64,000 bases of DNA from Kitasatospora sp. NBC_00458 (GCF_036013975.1 NZ_CP107904.1:3301501-3365500), one strand, 5' to 3'; numbered from the stretch's first letter, positions 36,070-44,580 are shown. Numbers and translations: made by a program. Notes: generated from the sequence alone by a model not told the origin.

Positions 36070-37005
36070 TCAGCGGGTCTCCAGGACCGCCGAGGCCACG
36101 GCGTCCGGGCGGTCGAACATCAGCAGGTGTCCGGCCGGGGCGGTGGTGCGGAAGTCGGCGCCGAGCAGTACGGCCAGCTCGCGCTGGGCGGCCAGCCACT
36201 CCTCGGTCCGGCGGCTGCGGAGGCCGTCGTCGGCGGCGAGCACGGTGACCGGCAGGCCGTCCGGCAGCGGAGCGGTGCGCCGCAGTCCGGCCAGCTCGGC
36301 GGCCGTGTCCAGGTAGCGGCCGTTCTCCCGGAGCAGCGCGCGCAGCGAGCGGCCGGTCCGGTAGCAGTGCCGGACCAGGGACACCGGGGCGAGGTCCTCG
36401 CGGCGGACCGTCGAGGCCCTGGCCACCACCCGGCGCGCGGTGGGCCCGAGCAGGTACGGCACCGCGACCGCGGTCGCGGCGCCGGCGGCCGCCCTCGACG
36501 CGAGGTCCCGCAACGCCGGGGCCGGGCGCGGACGCGGATCCGGTTCCACGCTCGCGTCCAGCAGTACCAGCCCGGCGGTCCGTTCCGGGTACAGCCGGGC
36601 GAAGGCCTCGACGTGGAACCCGGCCAGCGAGTGGCCGGCCACCGTGCAGGGCCCGCCCGGCCCCAGCGCGTCCAGCACCGCACGGATCCGGCGTGCCTCC
36701 CGCACGGCCGTGGGCAGCGGCCGGGTCGCGGGCTCGGGGGCGCTCAGGCCGTAGCCGGGGCGGTCGAAGCGGATCACGGTGCGGTACGGGGTGAGGAACG
36801 GGACGACGAGGTCCCAGTCGAACCAGCTGCTGCCGAGACCGCCGGTGAGCAGGCAGGCCGGGCCCCGGCCCTCGACGCGGACGTGCAGGGGGACGCCGTC
36901 GACGCGCAGGAACGCCGGGGTGTCGCCGACCCCCCGGCGCTTCCTGGCCGCCCCGGGCCTGCCGGAACGGGGTCGCCGGGGACCCCGCCCCTCGGGTTCG
37001 GTCAT
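36070..37005 (-). CDS. alpha/beta hydrolase
   Basis: A 311-residue cytosolic hydrolase. The oxyanion region LLTGGLGSSWFDW is near 52-64. The nucleophile elbow GHSLAG has Ser126, the acid LVLLDASVEP follows, and the catalytic His lies in PAGHLLMFDRP near the C-terminus. The start ATGA overlaps the DUF998 gene stop, so they are coupled. The first 30 residues are Arg/Gly-rich and probably disordered. The substrate is unknown. Confidence 0.9.
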   Translation of the reverse strand: MTEPEGRGPRRPRSGRPGAARKRRGVGDTPAFLRVDGVPLHVRVEGRGPACLLTGGLGSSWFDWDLVVPFLTPYRTVIRFDRPGYGLSAPEPATRPLPTAVREARRIRAVLDALGPGGPCTVAGHSLAGFHVEAFARLYPERTAGLVLLDASVEPDPRPRPAPALRDLASRAAAGAATAVAVPYLLGPTARRVVARASTVRREDLAPVSLVRHCYRTGRSLRALLRENGRYLDTAAELAGLRRTAPLPDGLPVTVLAADDGLRSRRTEEWLAAQRELAVLLGADFRTTAPAGHLLMFDRPDAVASAVLETR

Positions 37006-38075
37006 ACCGGCCCCCTCCCCTCGGGCGGGGCCGCGGGCCCCGTCCCGGCGTCCCGCCCGGACGGGGTGGCGGCGGGGTGGCCGATCGGACGTCCGGGCGC
37101 GGTGCCGGGCGCCGGGCCGGGTGGCTTGGCGGGAGGGGGCGCGGCCCGGCCCGAGGAGACGGAGCGGGCGGCTGGCTCACGGGCGGCTGGCTCACGGGCG
37201 GCAGACCGGGCCGCGCGGAGCTCGGCGTCCGCCAGCGAGACCGCGAGCAGCCCGAGCCAGAGCGCGACCAGCAGCACCTGGAGCCGCTGACCGGCGCCGA
37301 GCGCCCAGGTGCCGCGGCCCGCCTCGAAGGCGGCGATCGCGGTCAGGCTCCAGGCGGTGGCGAGCAGCTCGGCGCCGAGCAGCCACGGCCCGAACCGGCG
37401 GACGGGCGGCCACCAGCGGTAGCGCCGGGCCGCGACGGTGAGGGCGGTCAGTCCGGCGAGGGCGCCGACCATGGCCAGGCTGCTGGTCACGGCGTGCGCG
37501 GTGTGGGTGGCCGGGACGAGTCCGGCCGTCTCGCGGGCCGCGCACATCTGGTCGCTGGTCGGCGCGCAGCTCAGCGGCAGCCGGGAGTCCGCGGCGGTGG
37601 CCGCCCCGAAGAGGGCGAGCGCCGCCCAGCCGGCGGCCGCCCAGGACCGGCGGGGACCCCCGCCCGGGCGGCCCGGCCCCGGGGCGGCTGCCGCGGCCGT
37701 GGTCGTGGCCGTGACACCCGTGCCCGTGGCGCCCGCACCGGCGGAGGCCGTCCGCCCGGGGCCGGTGCGGCGGGAGCCGGTGCGGCGGGAGCCGGTGCGG
37801 CGGGAGCCGGTGCGGCGGGGCAACCCGTGGAAGGTGAACAGTGCGAGGACGGCGGCCGCCAGTACGGCGAGGCCGGCGACCAGGTCGGTGGCCCGGAAGA
37901 GGCCGCCCAGCGGCTGGTCCTCGGCGGCCAGCTCGCTGATGTACGCCTGGACCGGATCGAGGCCGGTGCTGACGACCACCTCCAGGACCCATGCGGTGTA
38001 GGCCACCGCGCTGAGCAGCAGCAGGGCCGCGACGGCGAGCCGGGACCGCCGGCGGCCGGGGTGGGGGCTGGGCAC
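37002..38075 (-). CDS. DUF998 membrane protein
   Basis: A 357-residue membrane protein. Early DUF998 features are VAYTAWVLEVVVSTGLDPVQAYISELAAEDQP and a first helix at about 12-33. A cytoplasmic insertion near residues 86-125 carries (RRTGS)n repeats and a Thr/Ala-rich stretch, then about five more membrane helices. The tail after residue 285 is Pro/Ala-rich. The ATG at 38075 begins MPSPHPGRRRSRL. It overlaps the hydrolase gene by 4 bp in an operon. The function is unknown. Confidence 0.85.
   Translation of the reverse strand: MPSPHPGRRRSRLAVAALLLLSAVAYTAWVLEVVVSTGLDPVQAYISELAAEDQPLGGLFRATDLVAGLAVLAAAVLALFTFHGLPRRTGSRRTGSRRTGSRRTGPGRTASAGAGATGTGVTATTTAAAAAPGPGRPGGGPRRSWAAAGWAALALFGAATAADSRLPLSCAPTSDQMCAARETAGLVPATHTAHAVTSSLAMVGALAGLTALTVAARRYRWWPPVRRFGPWLLGAELLATAWSLTAIAAFEAGRGTWALGAGQRLQVLLVALWLGLLAVSLADAELRAARSAAREPAAREPAARSVSSGRAAPPPAKPPGPAPGTAPGRPIGHPAATPSGRDAGTGPAAPPEGRGPV
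37761..37820. repeat. 4 x 15-bp tandem repeat in the DUF998 gene
   Basis: Four copies of GCCGGTGCGGCGGGA (the last ending in G) encode RRTGS pentapeptides on the minus strand. The in-frame length unit allows expansion without loss of frame. Confidence 0.9.
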
Positions 38076-38199
38076 GATTCCACCCTAACCGGCGGCAAAC
38101 TCCTCCCCAACCGGGCGGAAACGGACAGCCCCGGGCCGGTGGCGCCGCAAGCGGTTCGAGGCACCCCCCGGGACCGTGTATTGTTTTCCCCGTCAGCAG

Positions 38200-38273
38200 G
38201 CGCCGCTAGCTCAGTTGGTTAGAGCAGCTGACTCTTAATCAGCGGGTCCGGGGTTCGAGTCCCTGGCGGCGCA
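38200..38273 (+). tRNA. tRNA-Lys(CTT), copy 4 of 4
   Basis: Identical over 74 nt to the other three. The -10 box is TATTGT at 38179-38184, 15 nt upstream, and the GTCAGCAG leader is retained. Confidence 0.98.
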
Positions 38274-38279
38274 CAGACA

Positions 38280-38320
38280 CCGGGGAGCCTCTCGCCATCG
38301 CGAGGGGCTCTCCGGCTTTT
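38280..38320 (+). terminator. terminator of tRNA-Lys copy 4
   Basis: A 16-bp stem (38280-38295 with 38300-38315) has a CATC loop, two G.T pairs and a CTTTT tail. It is the most diverged of the four, though the position after the tRNA is kept. Confidence 0.85.
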
Positions 38321-38343
38321 CGCTGCCCATCGACGTCCGATTT

Positions 38344-41001
38344 GTGTGTGATGTCGGTCTCGCTTCCCGCCGCGGTGGATCCAACCGGCACGTCGGACGC
38401 GTTTTGGGCTGTACAACCGGAAAAGGGACAAAGGTCCCCCAATCGCCGACGATCCCGTCTGAGCAGGCCGACACGGTCCCTCCGCCCAGGCGCACGCCCG
38501 CAGGAAAGGCCGCCGCTTTGTCCCGAAACGCCCGGAGCGGCACGCAGAGCACCACCGGACGGAACACCGGGCCGGGTACCGGGAGGGCCGGCCGGAAGGC
38601 CCGCCGCCCCAAGCGCACCGGCTGGCGCCGGCTGCTCCCCACCTGGCGGATGACGCTGGCCGGCCTCACCACCGCCCTGCTGCTCGGCGTCGGCCTGTTC
38701 GCCCTCGGATTCGCCCTGGTGAAGGTGCCGGACGCGCACGCCGCCGCGACCGCCCAGAGCAACACCTGGCTCTACCAGGACGGCTCGGTGATCGCCCGGA
38801 CCGGCCAGACCAACCGGCAGAACGTCGGCCTCGACAAGGTCTCCCCCGCCGCGCAGCACGCCACGCTGGCCGCCGAGGACCGGAGCTTCTACCACGAGGG
38901 CGCCGTCAACATACCCGGCCTGGTCCGCGCCGCCGTCAACACCGCCAAGGGCGAGGGCACCCAGGGCGGCTCCACCATCACCCAGCAGTACGTGAAGAAC
39001 ACCTACCTGAGCCAGAAGCAGTCGGTCACCCGCAAGGTGAAGGAACTCTTCATCGCGATCAAGGTGGACGCCACGGAGAGCAAGGACGAGATCCTCTCCA
39101 GCTACCTCAACACCTCGTACTACGGGCGCGGCGCGTACGGCGTCCAGGCGGCCGCCCAGCAGTACTTCGGCGTCGACGCCTCCGCTCTCGACGCGGCCCA
39201 GGGCGCCTACCTGGCCGCCCTGCTGAACGCCCCGAGCGCCTACGACGTCGCCACCGCCACCCCCGCGGGCAGGCAGAACGCCGTGAACCGCTGGAACTAC
39301 GTGCTGGACGGCATGGTGAAGGAGGGCTGGCTCTCCCCCGAGGAGCGGGCCGCCACGACCTTCCCCGAGGTCAGGGACCCGCAGGCGCAGCTCGGCCTCT
39401 CCGGCCAGGCCGGCTACCTGGTCAACGCCGCGACCGAGTACCTCACCGCCAACCAGATCATCACCGAGTCCGAACTCGCCAGGGGCGGCTACACGATCAG
39501 GCTGACCGTCGACCCGACGCGCCAGCAGGCCCTCCAGGACGCGGTCCAGGCCCAGCTGCACGACACCCTCGACCCGGAGAAGCGGAAGAAGGACGCCGCC
39601 GTCCAGCCCGGCGCCGTCTCCGTCGACCCGAAGTCCGGCGCCGTGGTCGCCCTGTACGGCGGTGTCGACTACACCAAGCACTACATCGACAACGCGACCC
39701 GGCGGGACTACCAGGCGGGCTCCACCTTCAAGGCCATCGGGCTGGCCGCGGCGCTGGAGAACGACGCCAAGACCCAGTCCGGCCAGACCGTCACCCCCCG
39801 CACCGTCTACGACGGCACCAGCGGCCGCAAGGTCCGCGGCGGGAAGGGCACCGCGTACGCGCCGCCGAACGAGGGCGACAAGAGCTACGGCCAGATCACC
39901 CTCCAGCAGGCCACCGACTGGTCGGTGAACTCGGCGTTCGCCCAGCTCGCCCAGGACACCGGGCTGTCGAAGGTCCGGGACACCGCGATCGCTCTCGGCC
40001 TGCCCGCCGACACCCCGGGGCTCGACCCGGTGTCGTCCATCCCGCTCGGCACCTCCACCCCGAGCGTGCTCGACCTGGCCGGCGTGTACGCCACCCTGGC
40101 CAACGACGGCAGGCAGATCACCCCCTGGCTGGTGCAGTCGGTCGACCACGAGGGCGAGGCGCTCCCGCTGCCGGCCCACAAGGTCACCCAGGCGGTCAGC
40201 GAGCAGACCGCGCGCGAGGTCACCTCGATGCTGGAGGGCGTCGTCAGCGACCCGGGCGGCACCGGCTGGCGGGCGAAGGCGCTCGGCCGGCCCGCCGCGG
40301 GCAAGACCGGCACCACCGACGAGCACAGGTCGGTCTGGTTCGTCGGCTACACCCCGGAGCTGGTGACCTCGGTGGCGCTGTTCGGCCAGGACCCGGCCAC
40401 CGGCGCCCAGGTCAGCCTCAACGGCACCGGCGGGCTCGACGGCGCGGCGGGCGGCCAGTACCCCGCGCAGATCTGGACCGGCTACATGAAGGCCGCGCTG
40501 AAGGGTCAGCCGGTCACCGACTTCACGGCTCCGGCGAACGCCGACGACTCCTCCCCGCGCAGCGGCTCCACGGGTACCCCCACGCCCTCCGCCCCGCCGT
40601 CGGGCGGCCCGGAGGCGCCGGCCGTTCCGTCCGGTCCGCCGTCCCCGGCGGCGACCCCGGGCGGCGGGTCGGGGACCACCGGCGGCTCCGGCTCGACGCC
40701 GAGCACCGAGCCCACCGGCGGGCCGACCACCGTGCCGACGCCCCCGGGAGGCACCGGCGGCGGCAGCGGCACGGGCGGGTCCGGGTCCGGCGGCGCGACC
40801 ACGGCTCCCAGCCGGCCGGCGACCCCCCAGCCGACCAGCCGGCCGACCAGGACCCCGGCGCCGACCACCGCGCCGACGACGGGTCCGACCACCGCGCCGA
40901 CGCCCGCCCCGCAGCCCTCGGGCGGCGCCGGCGGCGGCAGCGGCGGGTCCGGTGCGGACACCGGCGCGAACGCTCTGGCGGGCTCGGGCGCGGCGCAGTA
41001 G
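38344..41001 (+). CDS. class A penicillin-binding protein (transglycosylase/transpeptidase)
   Basis: An 885-residue membrane-anchored peptidoglycan synthase. A basic cytoplasmic stretch precedes one membrane helix (near 104-125). The GT51 domain has EDRSF with catalytic Glu178, GGSTITQQYVKN and RKVKELFIAIK. The transpeptidase has AGSTFK (Ser460), SVNSAF (527) and KTGTT (654). The C-terminal 150 residues are a low-complexity Pro/Thr/Gly/Ser tail. The start is uncertain: GTG 38344 lacks a ribosome site, and the only other in-frame starts are TTGs. No cell-division gene is adjacent. Confidence 0.93.
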   Translation: MCDVGLASRRGGSNRHVGRVLGCTTGKGTKVPQSPTIPSEQADTVPPPRRTPAGKAAALSRNARSGTQSTTGRNTGPGTGRAGRKARRPKRTGWRRLLPTWRMTLAGLTTALLLGVGLFALGFALVKVPDAHAAATAQSNTWLYQDGSVIARTGQTNRQNVGLDKVSPAAQHATLAAEDRSFYHEGAVNIPGLVRAAVNTAKGEGTQGGSTITQQYVKNTYLSQKQSVTRKVKELFIAIKVDATESKDEILSSYLNTSYYGRGAYGVQAAAQQYFGVDASALDAAQGAYLAALLNAPSAYDVATATPAGRQNAVNRWNYVLDGMVKEGWLSPEERAATTFPEVRDPQAQLGLSGQAGYLVNAATEYLTANQIITESELARGGYTIRLTVDPTRQQALQDAVQAQLHDTLDPEKRKKDAAVQPGAVSVDPKSGAVVALYGGVDYTKHYIDNATRRDYQAGSTFKAIGLAAALENDAKTQSGQTVTPRTVYDGTSGRKVRGGKGTAYAPPNEGDKSYGQITLQQATDWSVNSAFAQLAQDTGLSKVRDTAIALGLPADTPGLDPVSSIPLGTSTPSVLDLAGVYATLANDGRQITPWLVQSVDHEGEALPLPAHKVTQAVSEQTAREVTSMLEGVVSDPGGTGWRAKALGRPAAGKTGTTDEHRSVWFVGYTPELVTSVALFGQDPATGAQVSLNGTGGLDGAAGGQYPAQIWTGYMKAALKGQPVTDFTAPANADDSSPRSGSTGTPTPSAPPSGGPEAPAVPSGPPSPAATPGGGSGTTGGSGSTPSTEPTGGPTTVPTPPGGTGGGSGTGGSGSGGATTAPSRPATPQPTSRPTRTPAPTTAPTTGPTTAPTPAPQPSGGAGGGSGGSGADTGANALAGSGAAQ

Positions 41002-41069
41002 CGATCGGCGGCGATCGGCGGCGATCGGTGGCGGTCGCCCCGGTCGTGGCGGGGGTGGCCTTGACGGTT

Positions 41070-41102
41070 GCGGTGGCGGGCCCGCGGTGGGCCCGCCACC
41101 GC
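41070..41102. terminator. hairpin after the penicillin-binding protein gene
   Basis: A perfect 14-bp stem (41070-41083 with 41089-41102) with loop GCGGT lies 68 bp after the stop. There is no T tract, as usual for high-G+C actinomycete terminators. GCGATCGGCG repeats precede it (41001-41030). Confidence 0.6.
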
Positions 41103-41177
41103 ACAGGGGTTTCCGGCAGGACCAAATGATGGAATGACCCCTTACCAAACTGCCGGTACAACTGTCACAATTCGTCG

Positions 41178-42275
41178 GTGCACAGCTCAAAACCACTGCT
41201 CGGCGGTTCGTCCGCCAGGACCCTGGGTCTCACCCTCGCGCTCGTCTCCGCGATCGCCTTCGGCGGCTCCGGCACCGCCGCCAAGCCGCTGATCGAAGCC
41301 GGGCTCTCACCGCTGCACGTGGTCTGGCTCCGGGTCACCGGCGCCGCCGTCGTCCTGCTGCCGCTCGCCTACCGCCACCGTGACGCCGTCCTCCGGCGGC
41401 CCGGCCTGCTCATCGGCTTCGGCCTGCTCGCCGTGGCCGGGGTCCAGGCCTGCTACTTCGCGGCGATCTCCCGGATCCCGGTCGGCGTGGCGCTGCTGAT
41501 CGAGTACCTCGGCCCGCCGCTGCTCATCGGCTACGTGCGGTTCGTCCAGCGCCGGCCGATCAGCCGGGGCGCGGCGATCGGCGCCGGGGTGGCCGTCGCC
41601 GGGCTGGCCTGCGTGGTCGAGGCCTGGAACGGCCTCGGCTTCGACGCGCTCGGCGTCCTGTTCGCCCTCGGCGCGGCCTGCTGCCAGGTGGGCTACTTCG
41701 TGCTGGCCGACGCCGGCAGCCGCGGCGACCGCCCCGTCGACCCGATCGCGGTCAGCGCGTACGGGCTGCTCGTCGGCGCGGTCGTGCTCACCGCCTTCAC
41801 CCGCCCCTGGGAGGCCGACTGGGGCCTGCTCGGCGGGGACGTGACCATGAACGGGCACACCCTTCCCGCACTGGTCCCGGCCGCCTGGATGGTCCTGGTC
41901 GCGACCGTGCTCGCGTACCTGACCGGCGTGATCGCCGTCCGGCACCTCTCGCCCCCGATCGCCGGGGTGGTGGCCAACCTGGAGGCCGTCGTCGCCACCG
42001 TGCTGGCCTGGATCCTGCTCGGCGAGCACCTGGGGCTGCCGCAGGTGGCCGGCGGTCTGCTGGTCCTGGCCGGCGCCTTCGCCGCCCAGGCGAGCAAGCC
42101 CGCCGCCGCGCCGGAGACGGCTCCGGCCGGGACCGGCGGGGGTACGGGCCGGGACGCGGTGCCCGCGGGGGCGACGGCGCTCGGCGAGCGGCTGGCCGGA
42201 GCGGCGGAGGCCGAGGCGGCCGCCGACCGGACCGGGGTCAGCGACCGACCCAGCCGAACCAGTCGAGGTGGTTGA
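41178..42275 (+). CDS. EamA/DMT-family transporter
   Basis: A 365-residue membrane protein with ten helices in two EamA repeats (about 15-145 and 160-300). GGSGTAAKPLIEAGLSPL and the second-repeat end EHLGLPQVAGGLLVLAGAF are typical. A Pro/Ala/Gly-rich tail follows residue 305. The GTG at 41178 is likely leaderless or weakly initiated: TTACCA and TCACAA lie upstream with a 17-bp spacer. It is probably an exporter of amino acids or other small metabolites. The 3' end overlaps the lepB 3' end by 38 bp. Confidence 0.88.
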   Translation: MHSSKPLLGGSSARTLGLTLALVSAIAFGGSGTAAKPLIEAGLSPLHVVWLRVTGAAVVLLPLAYRHRDAVLRRPGLLIGFGLLAVAGVQACYFAAISRIPVGVALLIEYLGPPLLIGYVRFVQRRPISRGAAIGAGVAVAGLACVVEAWNGLGFDALGVLFALGAACCQVGYFVLADAGSRGDRPVDPIAVSAYGLLVGAVVLTAFTRPWEADWGLLGGDVTMNGHTLPALVPAAWMVLVATVLAYLTGVIAVRHLSPPIAGVVANLEAVVATVLAWILLGEHLGLPQVAGGLLVLAGAFAAQASKPAAAPETAPAGTGGGTGRDAVPAGATALGERLAGAAEAEAAADRTGVSDRPSRTSRGG

Positions 42276-43092
42276 GCGGCCACACGACCGCCGACACCGG
42301 ACCCACCACGTTCTCCACCGGCACGGCCCCGCCGCCGGGGCCGCGCTGGTGGTACCGCGAGTCCGCCGAGTCGCTGCGGTGGTCGCCCTCGACCCAGACG
42401 TAGCCCCGGGGCACCGTCACCGGCCCGAAGTCCAGTCCGGCGCAGGAGTCGTCCCCGGGGTGGAGGTACGGCTCGTCCACCTTCGCGCCGTCGACCGTGA
42501 GCGTGGTGCCCGAGCACTGGACGGTCTGCCCGCCCGTCGCGATGACCCGCTTGACCAGGTAGTTGTCGTCCTTGGGCGGGACCAGCCCGACGAAGCCGAG
42601 CGCGGACCCCAGCGCGTTTCCGATCGGGTTCCCGCCGGTCGGCTGCGGCGGCAGCCAGTCGCCCGGGTCCTTGAACACCACCGGCTGGCCCGGCTCGGGC
42701 TCCCAGCCGGTCAGCGGGGCCAGCTTGTTCACCCCGACCCGGTCGCCGATCCGCAGCGTGTTCTCCATCGACCCGGAGGGGATGGTGAACACCTGGAACA
42801 GGCAGGTCTTGATCAGCAGCGCGACCACCAGGCCCACCGCCGCCATCGCCGGGATCTCGATCCACCACGGACGCTGCCGCCGGGCCTTCCGGGTCCTGCG
42901 CCCCTCGGCCGCCCGGCGCGCGCGGCGGGCCTCGGCCCGGCCGCCGACCGGGGCGGCGGGACCTTCGGGAGCGCCGTGGGCGTCGTGGGCCCCCTGGGCG
43001 ACACGGGCACCGCGGGTGCCGTCGCCGGCCCCGACGGCCCCGGAGGGAGCGGCCCCGGCGTCGCCGTGCGTACCGGGCAGGTTCACCGCCAT
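42238..43092 (-). CDS. lepB: signal peptidase I
   Basis: A 284-residue membrane serine protease that removes signal peptides from secreted proteins. A disordered N-terminal part (1-75) precedes one membrane anchor (near 78-98). The catalytic dyad is Ser108 in PSGSME and Lys181 in YLVKRVIATGG. Box D is GDHRSDSADSR. The ATG at 43092 has GGAGC upstream and begins MAVNLPGTHG; the longer frame to 43131 is less likely. It overlaps the converging transporter gene by 38 bp. The gene stands apart from the usual multi-gene signal-peptidase cluster of streptomycetes. Confidence 0.95.
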   Translation of the reverse strand: MAVNLPGTHGDAGAAPSGAVGAGDGTRGARVAQGAHDAHGAPEGPAAPVGGRAEARRARRAAEGRRTRKARRQRPWWIEIPAMAAVGLVVALLIKTCLFQVFTIPSGSMENTLRIGDRVGVNKLAPLTGWEPEPGQPVVFKDPGDWLPPQPTGGNPIGNALGSALGFVGLVPPKDDNYLVKRVIATGGQTVQCSGTTLTVDGAKVDEPYLHPGDDSCAGLDFGPVTVPRGYVWVEGDHRSDSADSRYHQRGPGGGAVPVENVVGPVSAVVWPLNHLDWFGWVGR

Positions 43093-43331
43093 CGTCGCTG
43101 CTCCACTCTCCGGCTGCGGGGGAACCTGCACGCTACGCCACCCGGGGAGCGTGGCGAAATCGGGCTTTTACCCCCGCCCGACAACGATCGGCGGCGGACC
43201 GGGGCCCGCGCACGCCCGGCGGGGTGCCCGCCGGGACCCCGCGGAGTCCCGCGTGGAGTCCCGTGTGAAGGCCCCCGTGCGGTCCGCTGTCGGACCGGGC
43301 CCAACCGCGCCGTACCGGGCCGGGCCGGACC

Positions 43332-43694
43332 TCAGTCGGAGTCGTTCCCGCCGGTCACGGCGTCGCTGGCGATGGCCTCGTGGTGGCGGATGACCTCGGC
43401 GATGATGAAGGTGAGGAACTTCTCCGCGAACACCGGGTCCAGGTGGGCACCGGCGGCGAGTTCGCGCAGGCGCTTGATCTGGGTGCGCTCGCGCGCCGGG
43501 TCGGCCGGCGGGAGCTTGTGCTCGGCCTTGAGCCGGCCCACCCGCTGGGTCGCCTTGAAGCGCTCGGCCAGCATGTGGACCACCGCGGCGTCGATGTTGT
43601 CGATGCTCTCGCGCAGGCTGGTCAGCTCGGCCCGCACTGCGTCGTCGATCCCCTCGCGCAGTCCTGCGTCGGGGGTCGTGGGGTGGTCCGTCAT
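43332..43694 (-). CDS. chorismate mutase (AroQ class)
   Basis: A 120-residue cytosolic enzyme converting chorismate to prephenate for Phe/Tyr synthesis. The AroQ helical core is visible from LTSLRESIDNIDAAVVHMLAERF with its Arg, through ATQRVGRLKAEH with the catalytic Lys, to ERTQIKRLRELA and the final helix FLTFIIAEVIRHHE. The ATG at 43694 has GGAG 8 nt upstream. Upstream (plus-strand side) is the osmC gene, divergent. No other aromatic-acid gene is nearby, so this is a free-standing mutase. Confidence 0.93.
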   Translation of the reverse strand: MTDHPTTPDAGLREGIDDAVRAELTSLRESIDNIDAAVVHMLAERFKATQRVGRLKAEHKLPPADPARERTQIKRLRELAAGAHLDPVFAEKFLTFIIAEVIRHHEAIASDAVTGGNDSD

Positions 43695-43805
43695 CGGGGC
43701 GGCTCCGCGGCTCTCTCGGAATGGCACCCGGCCGTGCAGCGGCCGGGCCCGGGCCTGGGCAAATCTAACAGGGCACCCAGCACGGGCCCGCACCATTTGG
43801 CCTAT

Positions 43806-43824
43806 CCGTCCACGATATGGACGG
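43806..43824. promoter_or_regulatory. palindrome between chorismate mutase and osmC
   Basis: CCGTCCA (43806-43812) and TGGACGG (43818-43824) form a 7-bp inverted repeat around CGATA. It is in the 331-bp divergent gap, 110 bp upstream of the mutase start. The rest of the gap holds the osmC promoter. Confidence 0.4.
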
Positions 43825-43929
43825 CACACGGAGCGATCCCCCGGCGGGGCTCCGAGCTGGCGGGGCACGCCCCCGCACCGGCCCCGTCACCCGGACGGCC
43901 GAGGGATTTTCGGACGCGAGTGCCCGATG

Positions 43930-43943
43930 TGCCACTTGTGGCA
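43930..43943. promoter_or_regulatory. operator-like palindrome at the osmC promoter
   Basis: A perfect 14-bp palindrome with TGCCAC/GTGGCA arms and TT centre overlaps a TTGTGG -35 candidate (43937-43942). TAGGCT (43962-43967) is the -10 candidate after 19 bp. It differs from the A+T-rich OhrR box. Confidence 0.5.
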
Positions 43944-44025
43944 AGCCCCCGACCTGCACGTAGGCTGGGCGCGGCATGACCGGACGTGACGGATCAGCAG
44001 TTCCTCATTACTGGAGGTACCGATC

Positions 44026-44454
44026 GTGGCAACCACCCGCACCGCCCGCACCGCGTGGGAAGGCAACCTGCTCGACGGAAACGGCCAGGTGACCTTCGCG
44101 TCGTCCGGCATCGGCGAGTACCCGGTGTCCTGGCCGGCCCGGGCCGAGGCGGCGAACGGCAAGACCAGCCCGGAGGAGCTCATCGCGGCCGCGCACTCCG
44201 CGTGCTTCTCGATGGCGCTCTCGCACGGCCTCGCGGGCGCGGGCAACCCGCCCACCAAGCTCGACACCCAGGCCGATGTCACCTTCCAGCCGGGCACCGG
44301 CATCACCGGCATCCACCTGACCGTCGTCGGCGAGGTGCCCGGCCTGGACGAGGCCGGCTTCGTGAAGGCCGCCGAGGACGCCAAGGCGAACTGCCCGGTG
44401 AGCCAGGCCCTGACCGGCACCACCATCACCCTCACCGCCACGCTGGCGGGCTGA
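44026..44454 (+). CDS. osmC: OsmC-family peroxidase
   Basis: A 142-residue cytosolic thiol peroxidase that reduces organic hydroperoxides. Catalytic cysteines are Cys60 in AHSACFSMAL and Cys123 in ANCPVSQAL. Arg39 and Glu50/51 fit the activation site. The OsmC/YhfA-type pattern SWPARAEAANGKTSPEEL is intact. GTG 44026 has GGAGG 8 nt upstream. A large palindrome ends the transcript. Palindromes upstream suggest redox or osmotic control. Confidence 0.95.
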   Translation: MATTRTARTAWEGNLLDGNGQVTFASSGIGEYPVSWPARAEAANGKTSPEELIAAAHSACFSMALSHGLAGAGNPPTKLDTQADVTFQPGTGITGIHLTVVGEVPGLDEAGFVKAAEDAKANCPVSQALTGTTITLTATLAG

Positions 44455-44540
44455 CACCCTCCGGTCGTCGCCGTCCCCGGGCCCCGGTGGGGCGCACATG
44501 CCGCGCCCGACCGGCGCCCGAGGGCGCATCATCGGAGCAC

Positions 44541-44580
44541 ACGCCCCCGGTGCACATCATGTGATGTGTACCGGGGGCGT
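44541..44580. terminator. 40-bp near-perfect palindrome after osmC
   Basis: The two 20-nt halves match at 18 positions, giving a hairpin with almost no loop (around CATG). It lies 87 bp after the osmC stop and probably terminates transcription. The remainder of the 395-bp gap before the GGDEF gene shows no gene. Confidence 0.7.

Noticed and set aside
929..38273. tRNA-Lys copies as attachment sites of integrated elements
   Set aside because: No integrase, excisionase or partial tRNA 3' repeats were seen near any copy, and the genes between are chromosomal in type.
38239..41196. A 985-codon minus-strand frame over the penicillin-binding protein
   Set aside because: The plus strand shows full catalytic motifs; the minus reading is Arg/Gly low-complexity.
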